From NCBI GenBank assembly GCA_029204225.1, contig CM055094.1, forward strand, positions 28,260,107-28,324,106: DNA of 64,000 nt. Direction: 5' to 3'. Shown here piece after piece: positions 55,131 through 64,000 of the stretch. The stretch comes from Diphasiastrum complanatum. Lineage: Eukaryota > Streptophyta > Lycopodiopsida > Lycopodiales > Lycopodiaceae. The position numbers and the translations under genes were made by a program. Under the pieces are notes generated by a model, which made no database searches, was not told the origin of the DNA, and saw only the letters and a program-made list of their open reading frames with translations. Position 1 is the first letter of the stretch; every line of letters starts with the position of its first letter.

Positions 55131-55463
55131 CAGAATGGTTCCATAATGCTCGTCTTGACACACACATGGATATGGCATTCCATTGCATCGATGCTATGTA
55201 AATTTGGAATGCTACCTAAGAATTTCCAATTTTCTTGAAACAAATGCCCTTTATAAGAGATCTAAAACCCTAATCCTCCAACAATGTTTTAATTCCATTC
55301 TTGAAACTTTTTGGGTTGCCATCTCAATACACAACTTCACATTTGACATTGTAAACTCAAAACTAAAAAGTCACCACTACACATTTAATATTGTAAACTC
55401 AAAACTACAAAAGTTACTACTACAATATAAATATATACATAGAGCATAATTATCTTCATGGGC

Positions 55464-56090
55464 CATAGAACCCACGATTCTCAGAACCATGGAAAAAACT
55501 GTACCACGGTTCCTTGAACCGTGGTACGGTTCCTCTAATTAATTAAGTCATTAATTAATTAATTAATTAATTACCAAATCACCTGTGCAATCTGTGAATA
55601 GCAAATTTCACAGATGACACAGCTTTCACAGATTTTACAGATGACACAGATTTCACAGATTTCACATGATGTACACAGTACAAATGATTTGACAGATGAT
55701 ACAGATGATTTGACAGATGTGAAATCATCTGAAATCATCACTGATTTGACAGATTTCACATGATGTACAGATGATTTGACAGATAAATCGATGATACAGA
55801 TGATTTGACAGATGATTTCACAGATGACACAGATGAATTCACAGATGATTGACAGATTTTACAGATGATTTCACAGAATTCACAGACTTCCACAGATTTT
55901 TTTGGCCTTTTCTTTGCATATTTTTGGGTTATTTTTGGGGGGGAAACTAAAAAAAAATTAATTAATTAATTAATTAATCAATACAGTTCACCACGGTTCT
56001 GGGCAAACAAATTTAAGAACCGTACGGTTCACTGTATGGTTCTCAGAACCGTGGTGAACCGCTGACCGCTGACGGTTCATTGATTCTATG
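55464..56090. mobile_element. Small DNA element with GAACC-rich inverted ends
   Basis: About 627 bp. The ends are CATAGAA (55464) and TTCTATG (ending 56090), with near-duplicate flanks CATGGGC (55457-55463) and CATGGGG (56091-56097). Subterminal regions carry CCACGGTTC / GAACCGTGG motifs in opposite orientation, and mirror (AATT)n runs at 55540-55572 and 55953-55980. The interior is a CAGATGAT / TTCACAGA minisatellite (about 55590-55890). It encodes nothing. An 8- or 9-bp target duplication with mismatches would fit hAT or Mutator-type elements. Confidence 0.5.
55590..55890. repeat. CAGATGAT/TTCACAGA minisatellite
   Basis: About 300 bp built from short overlapping units such as ACAGATGATTTGACAGATGA and TTCACAGATGACACAG, irregularly ordered. 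It is the interior of the element at 55464-56090. Minus-strand ORFs over it (SVKSVMIS..) are repeat artefacts. Confidence 0.85.
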
Positions 56091-56097
56091 CATGGGG

Positions 56098-56840
56098 CAT
56101 TGCTGCTCAAAGATTTGGCTGCATTTTCGGAGCGCATTTGATTTCAGGTAACCACCCACGTCAACTACAGGGCTATCAGACTTTGAGCCTATACAATTTT
56201 TTAGTGGCAAGTACGCATGACTCAAGTTGCCGTGATCCAAAGCGAACACTTCAAAACTTAGAAATATCACATTGTCCAGGAAGAACTTGGTGAGCTTGTT
56301 GTTCCTTACGAGCCATTGAAGACAAAAGAATGTAACGCCTTGTAGCTTCATGCCAGTAGCACACTCTTAACTAAGAGGAAAGTGGAAAATTTTTTATAGA
56401 TTCAGATGTGAAACTTATAAATCTCGCTCATCAGAACAGAAAGGTTCTCGCAATGAGGACATATACCAATGCTATCTCTAACTAGTTCCCAACATGACAC
56501 AAAAGATGTGCAATCTTCAACTTTATGGAGTCCACCCACAAAGACTTGGACAATCAAATCTCAATTTTTGCTTAAAAACGAGGATCAATCTAAGGATATA
56601 TTAGAATTATAAGGCAGCAAAGACAAAGAAAACGAAATTCCATAATCTTACAGTTCGCTAAATACCCAACTCATTCTTGACTTCTCCCGCCTTCTCCTTC
56701 CTCTCTGAGGATCTCGTTGCCTCTATTGACTATGCTATTCGTTGTGGTTGATTCTGTTTGAGTTCATATTTGATGGTATTGTGACTAATCATCTTGCATA
56801 AAATTCAGCTTGGCAATCCTATAAAAGAACTCATCTTAGA
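56098..56840. other. Unassigned region downstream of PIGB
   Basis: A minus-strand ORF of 102 codons (56351-56043) reads FLCLQWLVRNNKLTKFFLD and LSFEVFALDHGNLSHAY without a match I can name; it overlaps the end of the GAACC element. The rest has no clear features. Confidence 0.3.
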
Positions 56841-57015
56841 ATAGTTTCAGCATAGACAAGAACATAGGGCTGGAGCTCACAATCAACAGGAAAGTGTGAC
56901 TGGAATCTTCTGAACCTGTTTTCAACAACAACAGCATGCACACTTAATGTGATGCTTATTTGAGACCGTCCTTTCATAGCCCCTTTGATGAAAAGATAAG
57001 AAGAGAAAACACCAA
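56841..57015 (-). pseudogene. PIGB: Degenerate tandem copy of the PIGB last exon
   Basis: A ~175-bp segment matches 57058-57232 at a 217-bp spacing (GTTTCAGCATAGACAAGAACATAGG, CAACAGGAAAGTGTGA, CCTGTTTTCAACAACA). It includes the splice acceptor and the exon. A 2-base loss (AAGATTCCAGTC versus AAGTTCTTCCATTC, minus strand) shifts the frame, giving VQKIPVTLSC and a stop. It lies downstream of the intact last exon and would only matter if used as an alternative end. Confidence 0.75.
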
Positions 57016-57047
57016 AATCTGTCCTCAGAATAACTCAGGACAGTCGT

Positions 57048-59719
57048 TCAATCTCTGCTAGTTTCAGCATAGACAAGAACATAGGCCTGGAGCTCACGAT
57101 CAACAGGAAAGTGTGAATGGAAGAACTTCTGAACCTGTTTTCAACAACAAAAGCATGCACAGTTAATGTGATGCTTATTTGAGACCATCCTTTGATAGCT
57201 CCTTTGAGAAAAGATAAGAGAAAACACAAAAATATATCTGATAATGCACGGATTTGCCAATAAAAATACCAATTTCCAAGCATAAAAAACAATGTTACCT
57301 CTTTGTAAGAGTGAGCCTCTAAAAAATCATGCAGATCAGGCTTTAGCGAATCAAAGAGCACTAGATGACTCGGGCGGGAAATACTTGAAATATTTTTGTA
57401 TTCTCCATAAATAGCAGATAAAAATGCGACAGGATTTGACATAAAACGGTCTGCCTCGTCGATGTAACCTTCTTGTTCACTGCAAAGATTCAAACTTATT
57501 TGTGTTCCTTAGACAAAGACAATACGATGGTTATGAAACATGGTTTACAATTTGAGCAGAAATTTTCACATAAAACGCAGATTCAAACTGATATTAGTAG
57601 TAAGTACCGACTTATTTTTTCTTTGGAAATACAAATGGCAAATGATGCTTATGCATTACGGGAGCAAAAGATGTAACAAAATGATGCAATACCCAAGCGA
57701 AAAGCCAGAGTGCAACAGTTTCATACAACGTATCTTCACAATAACAGCAATGAGGATAACACCAGCAAAACACAACACAACTAGCCTAAACCCAAACAGA
57801 TTAAAAGTGTAACAAGGCAAATAAAATTGAAAAACTGTTGCATTCATGAACTTGCGTATTGTATAATGAAAATAGCTTTCTTTGTTGATGCATTAACAAT
57901 CAAATCCTGCAAATCACATGTTTCTTCTCGAGAAAAGGACTGTTACCATAGAAAATATTCATACAATCTGCTGTGTGTAGAGAGATAAGAGCAAGAGATA
58001 TGGACAGAGAGAACACACCTCGGTGAACAATCAAGAAATCTCATTGACACATTTTTGTGCAACGTGGAATAGTAGGGAGTACTGTGGCATGGCATTAAGA
58101 ACATCACACTGCTCACATGGCCTTCCAATGCTTCTTTATGCAGGTATTCCATTACAGCCTCTGCTCCCCTCTATGAACCCCATAAATCAGTTAGAACATG
58201 CCACGGGAAGCCTGAATGATCATTTTCATGCAACTTACCATAGCTAGTCATGATTCAAGACAAAGACAAAAAAACAAGCATCTTCACAGTTGATTTAGTA
58301 GATAATAGATTTTAACAAACTTCATGCAGTTGGCACGTTCTCTAAGTGCATGACCAATCCTCAAGTTGTGTTCTTACTTGGTGAACTACAGATGTGTATA
58401 GTGCAACTGGAATGTTAGTGAGTAGCAAGCCAAAAATCACCAGCTGGAACGGCGTTGACCATTTTCTTATCCCATATTTCATTGACTTGCTTCTTTTGTT
58501 TGATTCTTGGTTGGCATCATCAAATGTTTCTTGAGAATTTTTTTCCTTCCACCGTTCTAGTATTGCAAGTGCATAACCAGTAAACATGAGAGCCAAAGGA
58601 AGAACTGGCAATACAAACCTGTAGCATAAACATAAAATTGTTGATGCCCTTCTATATTCAGAACATCAATTGGTATCTACAATCACATACATCAATCCTG
58701 GCCAGTTAAGAGTACAACATTCTAATCAAAGTTGCACCTGAATTCTTTGTGACCAAGAATGCTATAAATCCCCAGGTCCCACAACATAAGGCCTGCTAGC
58801 CACCACTCCCTAGACCACCAAATTCCAGCCATCATTAGTGGCAACATAGAGAGCATCATTGTAGGGAACCCTTGTGTGAAATACCAATGCCAAGGGTGAC
58901 TGCCATAAAAATCGCCACCAGCTGATAGGAAGTTGTATTGAATAAAGTTTATAGGCACCAGAACCCACTTGCCATACATCCAGCGATCCAAAAGGCATGT
59001 TGCTCCAAAAACAATAGCCCTGCAAACAAAATACCAGCCCATGTTGTATCTCAATGTTCCGCAGATACTTAATAGCAAATTCACTGCTGAGCTTGTGAGT
59101 CACAATACCAAGGAAACAAACTGGCTAATAGTTTTCTAATTGATGCTATATAAAAATTTAGCACAACTCGTACCCAATCGGGACAAGTTCGAACAGGAGT
59201 AATTCTGCCTTGTTTGAAATTCCAATGAGATGAGTCACTCCAACATAAAGCCAAATTATAGCGCTTGTCGGGCGTATTGCACAGGCCAACCCTGCTACTA
59301 ATAGTGCTAACCGATGAGAAGCCAAACTATCAGATCGAGGCTTCAACTTACTATTCTTACAAGTGGGCCAATAATAAAGTGCAACTGTGGTCAGTACGGT
59401 CTCAAGACAGTTTGAAAAAGTCCGCACCATGCAGAAAAAAGTGAACCAGTTAACCATCTGGCAAAACAGCTTGAATAGAATGAGTTAAAGAATATTGGCA
59501 ACCTCCATGTGGTTGGAAAATACATATCTAACCATGCTGGACATAAAAAAAAATCAAATGGAAGCTCTCCCAGCTACAAATCTGAGTTGTCTATGCACTG
59601 GAGGTGTCGGATACTGTCCAGTGTGCAACTCGTTCACCAAAAACTCGTCTTGATAGCTTGAAAAGGTAAACATCGCCAACTGCAGTGAATACTGCTTGAA
59701 GCAACCTCGGACCTTTGAT
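57048..59719 (-). CDS. PIGB: GPI mannosyltransferase 3 (PIG-B), C-terminal 447 residues in seven exons
   Basis: Family GT22 enzyme of the ER membrane that adds the third mannose to the GPI anchor precursor from dolichol-phosphate mannose. Exons (minus): 59719-59615 IKGPRLLQAVFTAVGDVYLFKLS..VAHWT; 59469-59174 LFCQMVNWFTFF, RTFSNCLETVLT, ACAIRPTSAIIWLY; 59019-58738 GATCLLDRWMYGKWVLVP, HPWHWYFTQGFP, LGHKEFR; 58618-58378 VLPVLPLALMFTGY, IPVALYTSVVHQ; 58170-58019 RGAEAVMEYLHKEA, MPCHSTPYYSTLH; 57479-57299 GYIDEADRFMSNP, HLVLFDSL; 57134-57048 VQKFFHSHFPVDRELQ to TGA. All phases agree (1,344 nt in total). All introns are GT-AG; the first may be U12-type. HPWHWYFTQGFP and HKEFR are family signatures. 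The N-terminal ~70-100 residues, with the DEHWQ catalytic loop, are not found in the 4.3 kb to the window end, so the gene is either interrupted by a long intron or lacks its 5' part. Confidence 0.9.
59470..59614 (-). other. PIGB: Candidate U12-type intron in PIGB
   Basis: A 145-bp intron between HWT and LFCQM. The donor is GTATCCGAC (first six bases match the U12 GTATCC consensus). TTCTTTAAC, eight of nine matching the U12 branch motif TTCCTTAAC, lies with its branch A 15 nt before the acceptor AG (59470-59471). Other introns of the gene lack these. Confidence 0.6.
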
Positions 59720-60949
59720 CTACAACAGTTCAAAAAAAGAGACACCCTTGTAAATAAAATTAAAGAAATAACAAGAAGATTACAACTTGTGTAAGTACTG
59801 ATTTTTTATGTATCAACAGAAAACCCTAAATATAATTCAAATCAGATGAATTGGTTCAGATTGAAATCATGGTTCAAATCTTAATAAATCGGAGAATCAT
59901 GAAACTATGATCTATCAGATTAAAATAAGTCAAAAATGAATTCCTAAAAGAACCATCCAATTTGATAGTCAGTTTGGTTTTGGGATTTAGGGTTTAGGGG
60001 TGCGCCTTGCTGAAAGAGGGCGATTGATTGAGGCATGGATCTGCTCGCCAGATTTTGTCAGATTCACCACCTTTGACAATAAATATCCTCAAGCATCTCA
60101 ATGTAGTCATGCAAACTTGGCCATCCATCACTGGCAATATCAGGTTCTTCAAACTACCACCAATGTTGCCACCAAATTTTAGCAAGTTTATCAAAGTATG
60201 ATCTCACAAACATAACCTTAGCATATTCATATGGTATACCTTAGCTTCCATTATAGTAGATGGATTGCAATTATTGGCCCTTACGGTCTCTATAAATAAA
60301 AATACCAATGTGTCGGGACTCATTGATCATCAACAACTTGTGTCAAATTTCAACAAAATCAGACAACGTTCAAAAATTGAGTTTTTTGCCACCTTTGACT
60401 ACCTTGCAGTTTGGTAAATTAACAAACCTTAAAATTTTCATTTCCAAGTTGAAATGACCAATTCACCCCTTGGCTTCCATTATATTAGATGGATTGTAAT
60501 TGCTGGCCCTTAAGGTCTCTATGAATAAACATGTCAATGTGTTACAGATCATTGATCATCGCCAACTTGTGTGTCAAATTTCAACCAAATCAGATAGCAT
60601 TCAAAGATTGAAATTTTTTTACACCTTTGACTACCAACCTTGTAGTCTGGTACATTAACAAACATTGAAATTTTCCATTTCTCAAAAATTCAATTAGCTA
60701 GGCTTTCATATGCATGCATGAACATGCTATCAAAATTTGGGTTCAAACCCATCAAAAAATTTAATATAAAAAAAAAACTAGTTGTTGCAATTTTTTTTAA
60801 AAAAAACTCGATTTTGAAACCAAATTGAGGCTTGGATGCTTGTGTTGTAGCTGCAATAGAGTATCTTTTTACGGAGGTGGTGGCAACTCACCCTATTTTT
60901 TCCTTTTTTGACAAAATCTTTAACTTGGCAATTAACTTCATCAACACTC
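59720..60949. other. AT-rich sequence upstream of the visible PIGB exons
   Basis: No PIGB exon was recognised on the minus strand here. A ~150-bp unit (CCTTAGCTTCCATTATA..ATGGATTG, CTCATTGATCATC, CAAATTTCAA) is repeated at 60240-60420 and 60470-60640, a diverged tandem pair. GGGATTTAGGGTTTAGG at 59980 is telomere-like. Confidence 0.5.
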
Positions 60950-63060
60950 GAGGAGAAATCCACAAGGCCTCATAAAAAGTGGAGACATCCTTTTCTTTAC
61001 ATCCAAATCAGAGGTCTACCTAATTTTTTTCTATTTTCTTGGGTACTAGTTTGTAGAAAGGAGATGAGATCACATGGAGGTAGAGGGTCAAGGGACATTG
61101 CTTGTCTTTTCAAGGACTTCCTATGACCTATATTATCAATCAAGCATTCTATCTGGACTAGGATTTTGAGATAGATAATCAGATTAGTTGTAGCATGCTA
61201 CTTTCCTCTCGAGACATCGACCTATGTGAATTCTTCAAGGCTTTCCCCACTTGAGAGGATTTTGAGAATATCACGACCTTCGATTGGAGACTTTAATTCA
61301 AGGATAGCTAGCCAACGAATAGTGCTCCATAAAGCTGATGACTAACTCCTACATACTCACGCATTAGACATCAACAACCTTGGGCATTTCTCAAATCCTT
61401 AGAGGATAGGAAGGTCCAATCACGAGATATGGGGAGTACCTAACTTCTACAATCTGGCGTTTCACAAAAGTTGGCGACATACAATGGCTCTCCCAAATGC
61501 CCTTATTTGTAAGTTTTGCATGTCACCCACATAGTGGAAAACATAGTATGGTTGACTATTGCATGGGGTTCACTAGCTTTCATTCCATAGATTTCTAACC
61601 TCGTACTCTCTTCCATTACCTTATCCTACCAATCTTTTATGACTTTTCACATGGGTTTCATATTCAGCTCTCCGTCACTTGAACCCCTAATCGAGCACCC
61701 CAAAAAACTTCCCATACCCCCCTTTTCCAAGAACTGCTCCTTTCTATAATAGTCACCTTCCATCGAACATTCTTTTTGAGACTTAAGCTATATCACTTCT
61801 GCTCTCCATACATCAACATCTCATTCCTTTCCAAGCATCATATTTCCTCATAAATGCTTGGTACAACAACTCATGTCATAATTCCATCTTCTTGTCCACA
61901 CTAGCTACACATCTCCTCACCTCCTACGAGAAACTAGATGATGATATCATGCTATGTTGTGTCAGAATAAAGCCACTTATGAGCATTCCGAGATTATGAG
62001 ACTATCAGAACTTCTATACGATTCATCTTCTAGTACTTTTTAGTGCGACTTTCTTCTACGAGCTCCACCTATACCTAGGGCCAATATGCTAGTAACCCTC
62101 TACAACGTACTTGCGTCAATCATCACATTCCCCTAGACCTACAAAGTCAACCATGTTCACATCCCAGGCATCCCAGGTGCTTCATGATGCTTTTGGCCTA
62201 CTGAAAAGTAAGAAAGCTAGAGATATGGATTGCCTTGTGTCAGAATTACACATATATACAGCAAATATTGTTTCACCTACTATTGCCAATCTCCTTAACA
62301 CCATAGCCATCTTTGCTTTTCATCCTTCCTCGTGTACTAATGTTGTACACCCAATACAACATATTTGGTGACCCACAAGACCAAAGAATTGTTGCATGAT
62401 TCATTTTTTTGATTGATACTTTAGATCGACACGTGGTATATCTACAATAGTATCCAACATTATTGGCATGGATGAATATTCTCTCTCCCCTACTCTCTTC
62501 GGTTGTACATTGATGTGCTAGAGTCTATTATCACTCAAAATTGTGGTCAAGATCGCAGATTGAGTGACTCTATGCAAACGGTGTTATCCTGATTTCTCCT
62601 TCCAATGAAAGATTGCAACAACATCTTGATACACTATACTCCTACAAGGTCAAGGGCTTAGAAGTCAATATGAAAAGGTAAATTTGGCCTTCAATACATC
62701 TAAATCCTTTATGCAAAGACAATCATTTATGCTAGAGAGTCAATACTTGGAGATTATCTACTCTTATACATATTTGGAGATACCAGCCAAATTGTGTTAG
62801 TTGAGTTTGTTGTGTGTCCTATTCAAGTTGATGCTATTTTCCATGTGATCATATATCTTCAAAAAGTCAAAGGGTTTGGAGTCTCAAATATGAGCAATAG
62901 ATACCCTTACAAACCAACTACATCATCTCAAAGTTTCATGAGCAACGTATTTTCAAGCACACGCCTCTTGGATTCTTATGGTATCTTTATATTCCATTTT
63001 CTTGAGGGAACACACTCATACATTGGATATTTTGGACATAAATCATATGCTTAAAGAGTT
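60950..63060 (+). mobile_element. Heavily decayed LINE, plus strand
   Basis: The same family as the LINE at 1-4854. Pieces in order: GGRGSRDIACLFKDFL near 61075 (GRGSGGVACLYRESL in the intact copy), VACYFPLETSTYV and GDFNSRIASQRIV near 61190-61330 (endonuclease), VLHDAFGLLKSKKARDMDCLVSELHI and FHPSSCTNVVHPI at 62180-62360 (pre-RT), a broken RT with LYANGVILISPSNE near 62570, and EFVVCPIQVDAIFHVIIYLQ, RLLDSYGIFIFHFLEGTHSYI at 62805-63030 (post-RT). Stops and frameshifts are dense, so it is much older than the 1-4854 copy. Confidence 0.85.
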
Positions 63061-63252
63061 TAAGAATCCATTTTGAATTCCATGAAATGCATTTCTTGGA
63101 AATAAGCGCATTTGGAGTTTTGATACATGCACCATATCCAAACCTTAAGTTATTGCATGGCTTGCAATTTGTGCTGGGTCAATTGAGAGTGTCATCCATC
63201 ACCTTCAAATTGAGAGTATGGGATTCTTCAAGTTATGGACTTGGCGAATGTC
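63061..63252. other. Short unassigned spacer
   Basis: Between the LINE relic and the gypsy LTR. A duplicated phrase AAGTTATGGACTTGGC (63230 and 63253) lies at the LTR edge and may be linked to the insertion. Confidence 0.4.
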
Positions 63253-63646
63253 AAGTTATGGACTTGGCTCTACTTTACCTTTACTTTTTATGCATAAGTA
63301 GACCCTGGGCCCTCTATTTTATTGTTTACTGACATTTAGACTATAAGGTTGGCCTTGGGCCCTATTATTCATTTTATTGACATTTAGACCATATTACCTT
63401 GGAGGGGGGCCCTCTTGGAGGGCGCACTATTTTCCCTCCCAATTGACTCTTATCCTCTGGACCCCTTTCTAGGGCTTCCTATTGGGTATAAGTAGGGCTC
63501 CAGTGTCACTTTCATTTTTAGCTTATGATATAGATCTCTCTCTTTTAGCCTCCTTAGTCTCTCTTTTTCTTGCTTTCTAGGATTACGTCTTGCTTTTGTA
63601 CTACTTTCTAGTTTAGCCTTAGATTAGTTGTGGATCCGTTCGTAAC
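63253..63646 (+). repeat. Ty3/gypsy 5' LTR, plus strand
   Basis: Begins near AAGTTATGGACTTGGCTC and aligns in order with the LTR of the 19901-24128 chromovirus read in sense: TATGCATAAGTAG, TTGGCCTTGGGCCCTA, GGAGGGCGCACTATTTTCCCTCC, GGGTATAAGTAGGGC, then CTCCTTAGTCTCTC and CTTGCTTTCTAG in U5. GGGTATAAGTAGG probably holds the TATA box. Identity by eye is about 70 per cent, so it is a related but separate element. Confidence 0.75.
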
Positions 63647-63660
63647 TTGGCATCAAAGCA
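63647..63660 (+). other. Probable primer-binding site of the gypsy element
   Basis: TTGGCATCAAAGCA directly follows the LTR end (CGTAAC), a variant of the TTGGTATCAGAGC primer site for initiator tRNA-Met. It marks the start of an element interior running off the window. Confidence 0.6.
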
Positions 63661-64000
63661 CTTTCCTGAGCAAAAAAAAAATTTCCCATCCTCCGTGCAT
63701 GTCTCCTTTCCTCCAGATCCATCGCCGCTTCCTCGCTTTTTTTTCCTGCCCTCGCTCCCTGCCCTCCCTCGCTGTCCTATCACTACCCTCCCTCTCTTCC
63801 CCTACCCTCGCTGTCCCATCACTACCCTCCCTCTCCCCTACCCTTGTTGTCCCTCTTTTCTTTTTCCCTCCCTCGTTGTCCCATCCCTACCCTCCCTCTC
63901 GCTGTCCCTCTCTTTCCCTCCCTCGTTGTCCATCACCCTCCTTGACCATCCTTCGCTGCTCCAGCATTCTACCCAAACTCCTTGCACTTTGCCCTCATTC
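63661..64000 (+). mobile_element. Leader of the gypsy element, pyrimidine-rich
   Basis: The first 340 bp of the interior are dominated by CCCTCCCTCGCTGTCC-type units repeated with variation (63745-63945). No ORF of note starts before the window edge. Confidence 0.6.

Noticed and set aside
55590-55890. CRISPR-like array of spaced repeats
   Set aside because: Units overlap irregularly without constant spacers, and the genome is a plant's; it is a minisatellite.

Overview
The window is repeat-rich nuclear DNA from a land plant. Two single-copy eukaryotic genes are recognisable from conserved exons: the 3' end of GCN1 (ILITYHIA in Arabidopsis), on the plus strand at 14473-30666, and the 3' part of PIGB (GPI mannosyltransferase 3), on the minus strand at 57048-59719. 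The PIGB exons join in phase into 447 residues plus a stop. Nearly everything else is transposable elements: one L1-type LINE family, hAT DNA transposons, Ty3/gypsy chromovirus and Ty1/copia LTR elements, and short non-autonomous DNA elements. Long introns full of repeats, chromovirus and copia types, and (GA)n and telomere-type arrays fit a large-genome vascular plant. The species cannot be named from the sequence.

Layout. 1-5830: a long minus-strand LINE, with two 5'-truncated relatives joined head-to-tail behind it through (TC)n tails. 5835-7860: a plus-strand LINE relic abutting a broken hAT transposase. 8032-14025: a candidate hAT element with a broken BED/DUF659 transposase on the minus strand, a 357-bp tandem repeat and GC-rich palindromic ends. 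14473-30666: the last exons of GCN1, with one 14.6-kb intron holding an old LTR element, a chromovirus nested in it, a rearranged copia element, two small palindromic DNA elements and repeat debris. 30667-36208: mostly unrecognised, with two unexplained ORFs and a 21-bp hairpin. 36209-48190: three damaged minus-strand copia elements end to end. 48601-49146: a C48 (Ulp1-like) protease fragment lacking the catalytic Cys. 50170-53110: a plus-strand copia deletion derivative and LTR pieces. 53530-55130: a very AT-rich stretch. 55464-56090: a small element with GAACC-rich inverted ends. 56841-59719: PIGB with a duplicated last exon. 60950-63060: a heavily decayed plus-strand LINE of the same family as the one at 1-4854. 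63253-64000: the 5' LTR, primer site and leader of a plus-strand gypsy element running off the window.

The most interesting signals are: the LINE, whose ORF1 and ORF2 share one frame separated by a single UAG with a strong hairpin 6 nt downstream and no AUG before the endonuclease active site; the joining of LINE copies through microsatellite tails; a hAT-type insertion with a perfect 8-bp target duplication and a paralogous empty site nearby; a candidate U12-type intron in PIGB; and several retroelements with in-frame internal deletions that leave fused ORFs open. Exon boundaries are read by eye from splice signals and protein conservation. No database search was possible.
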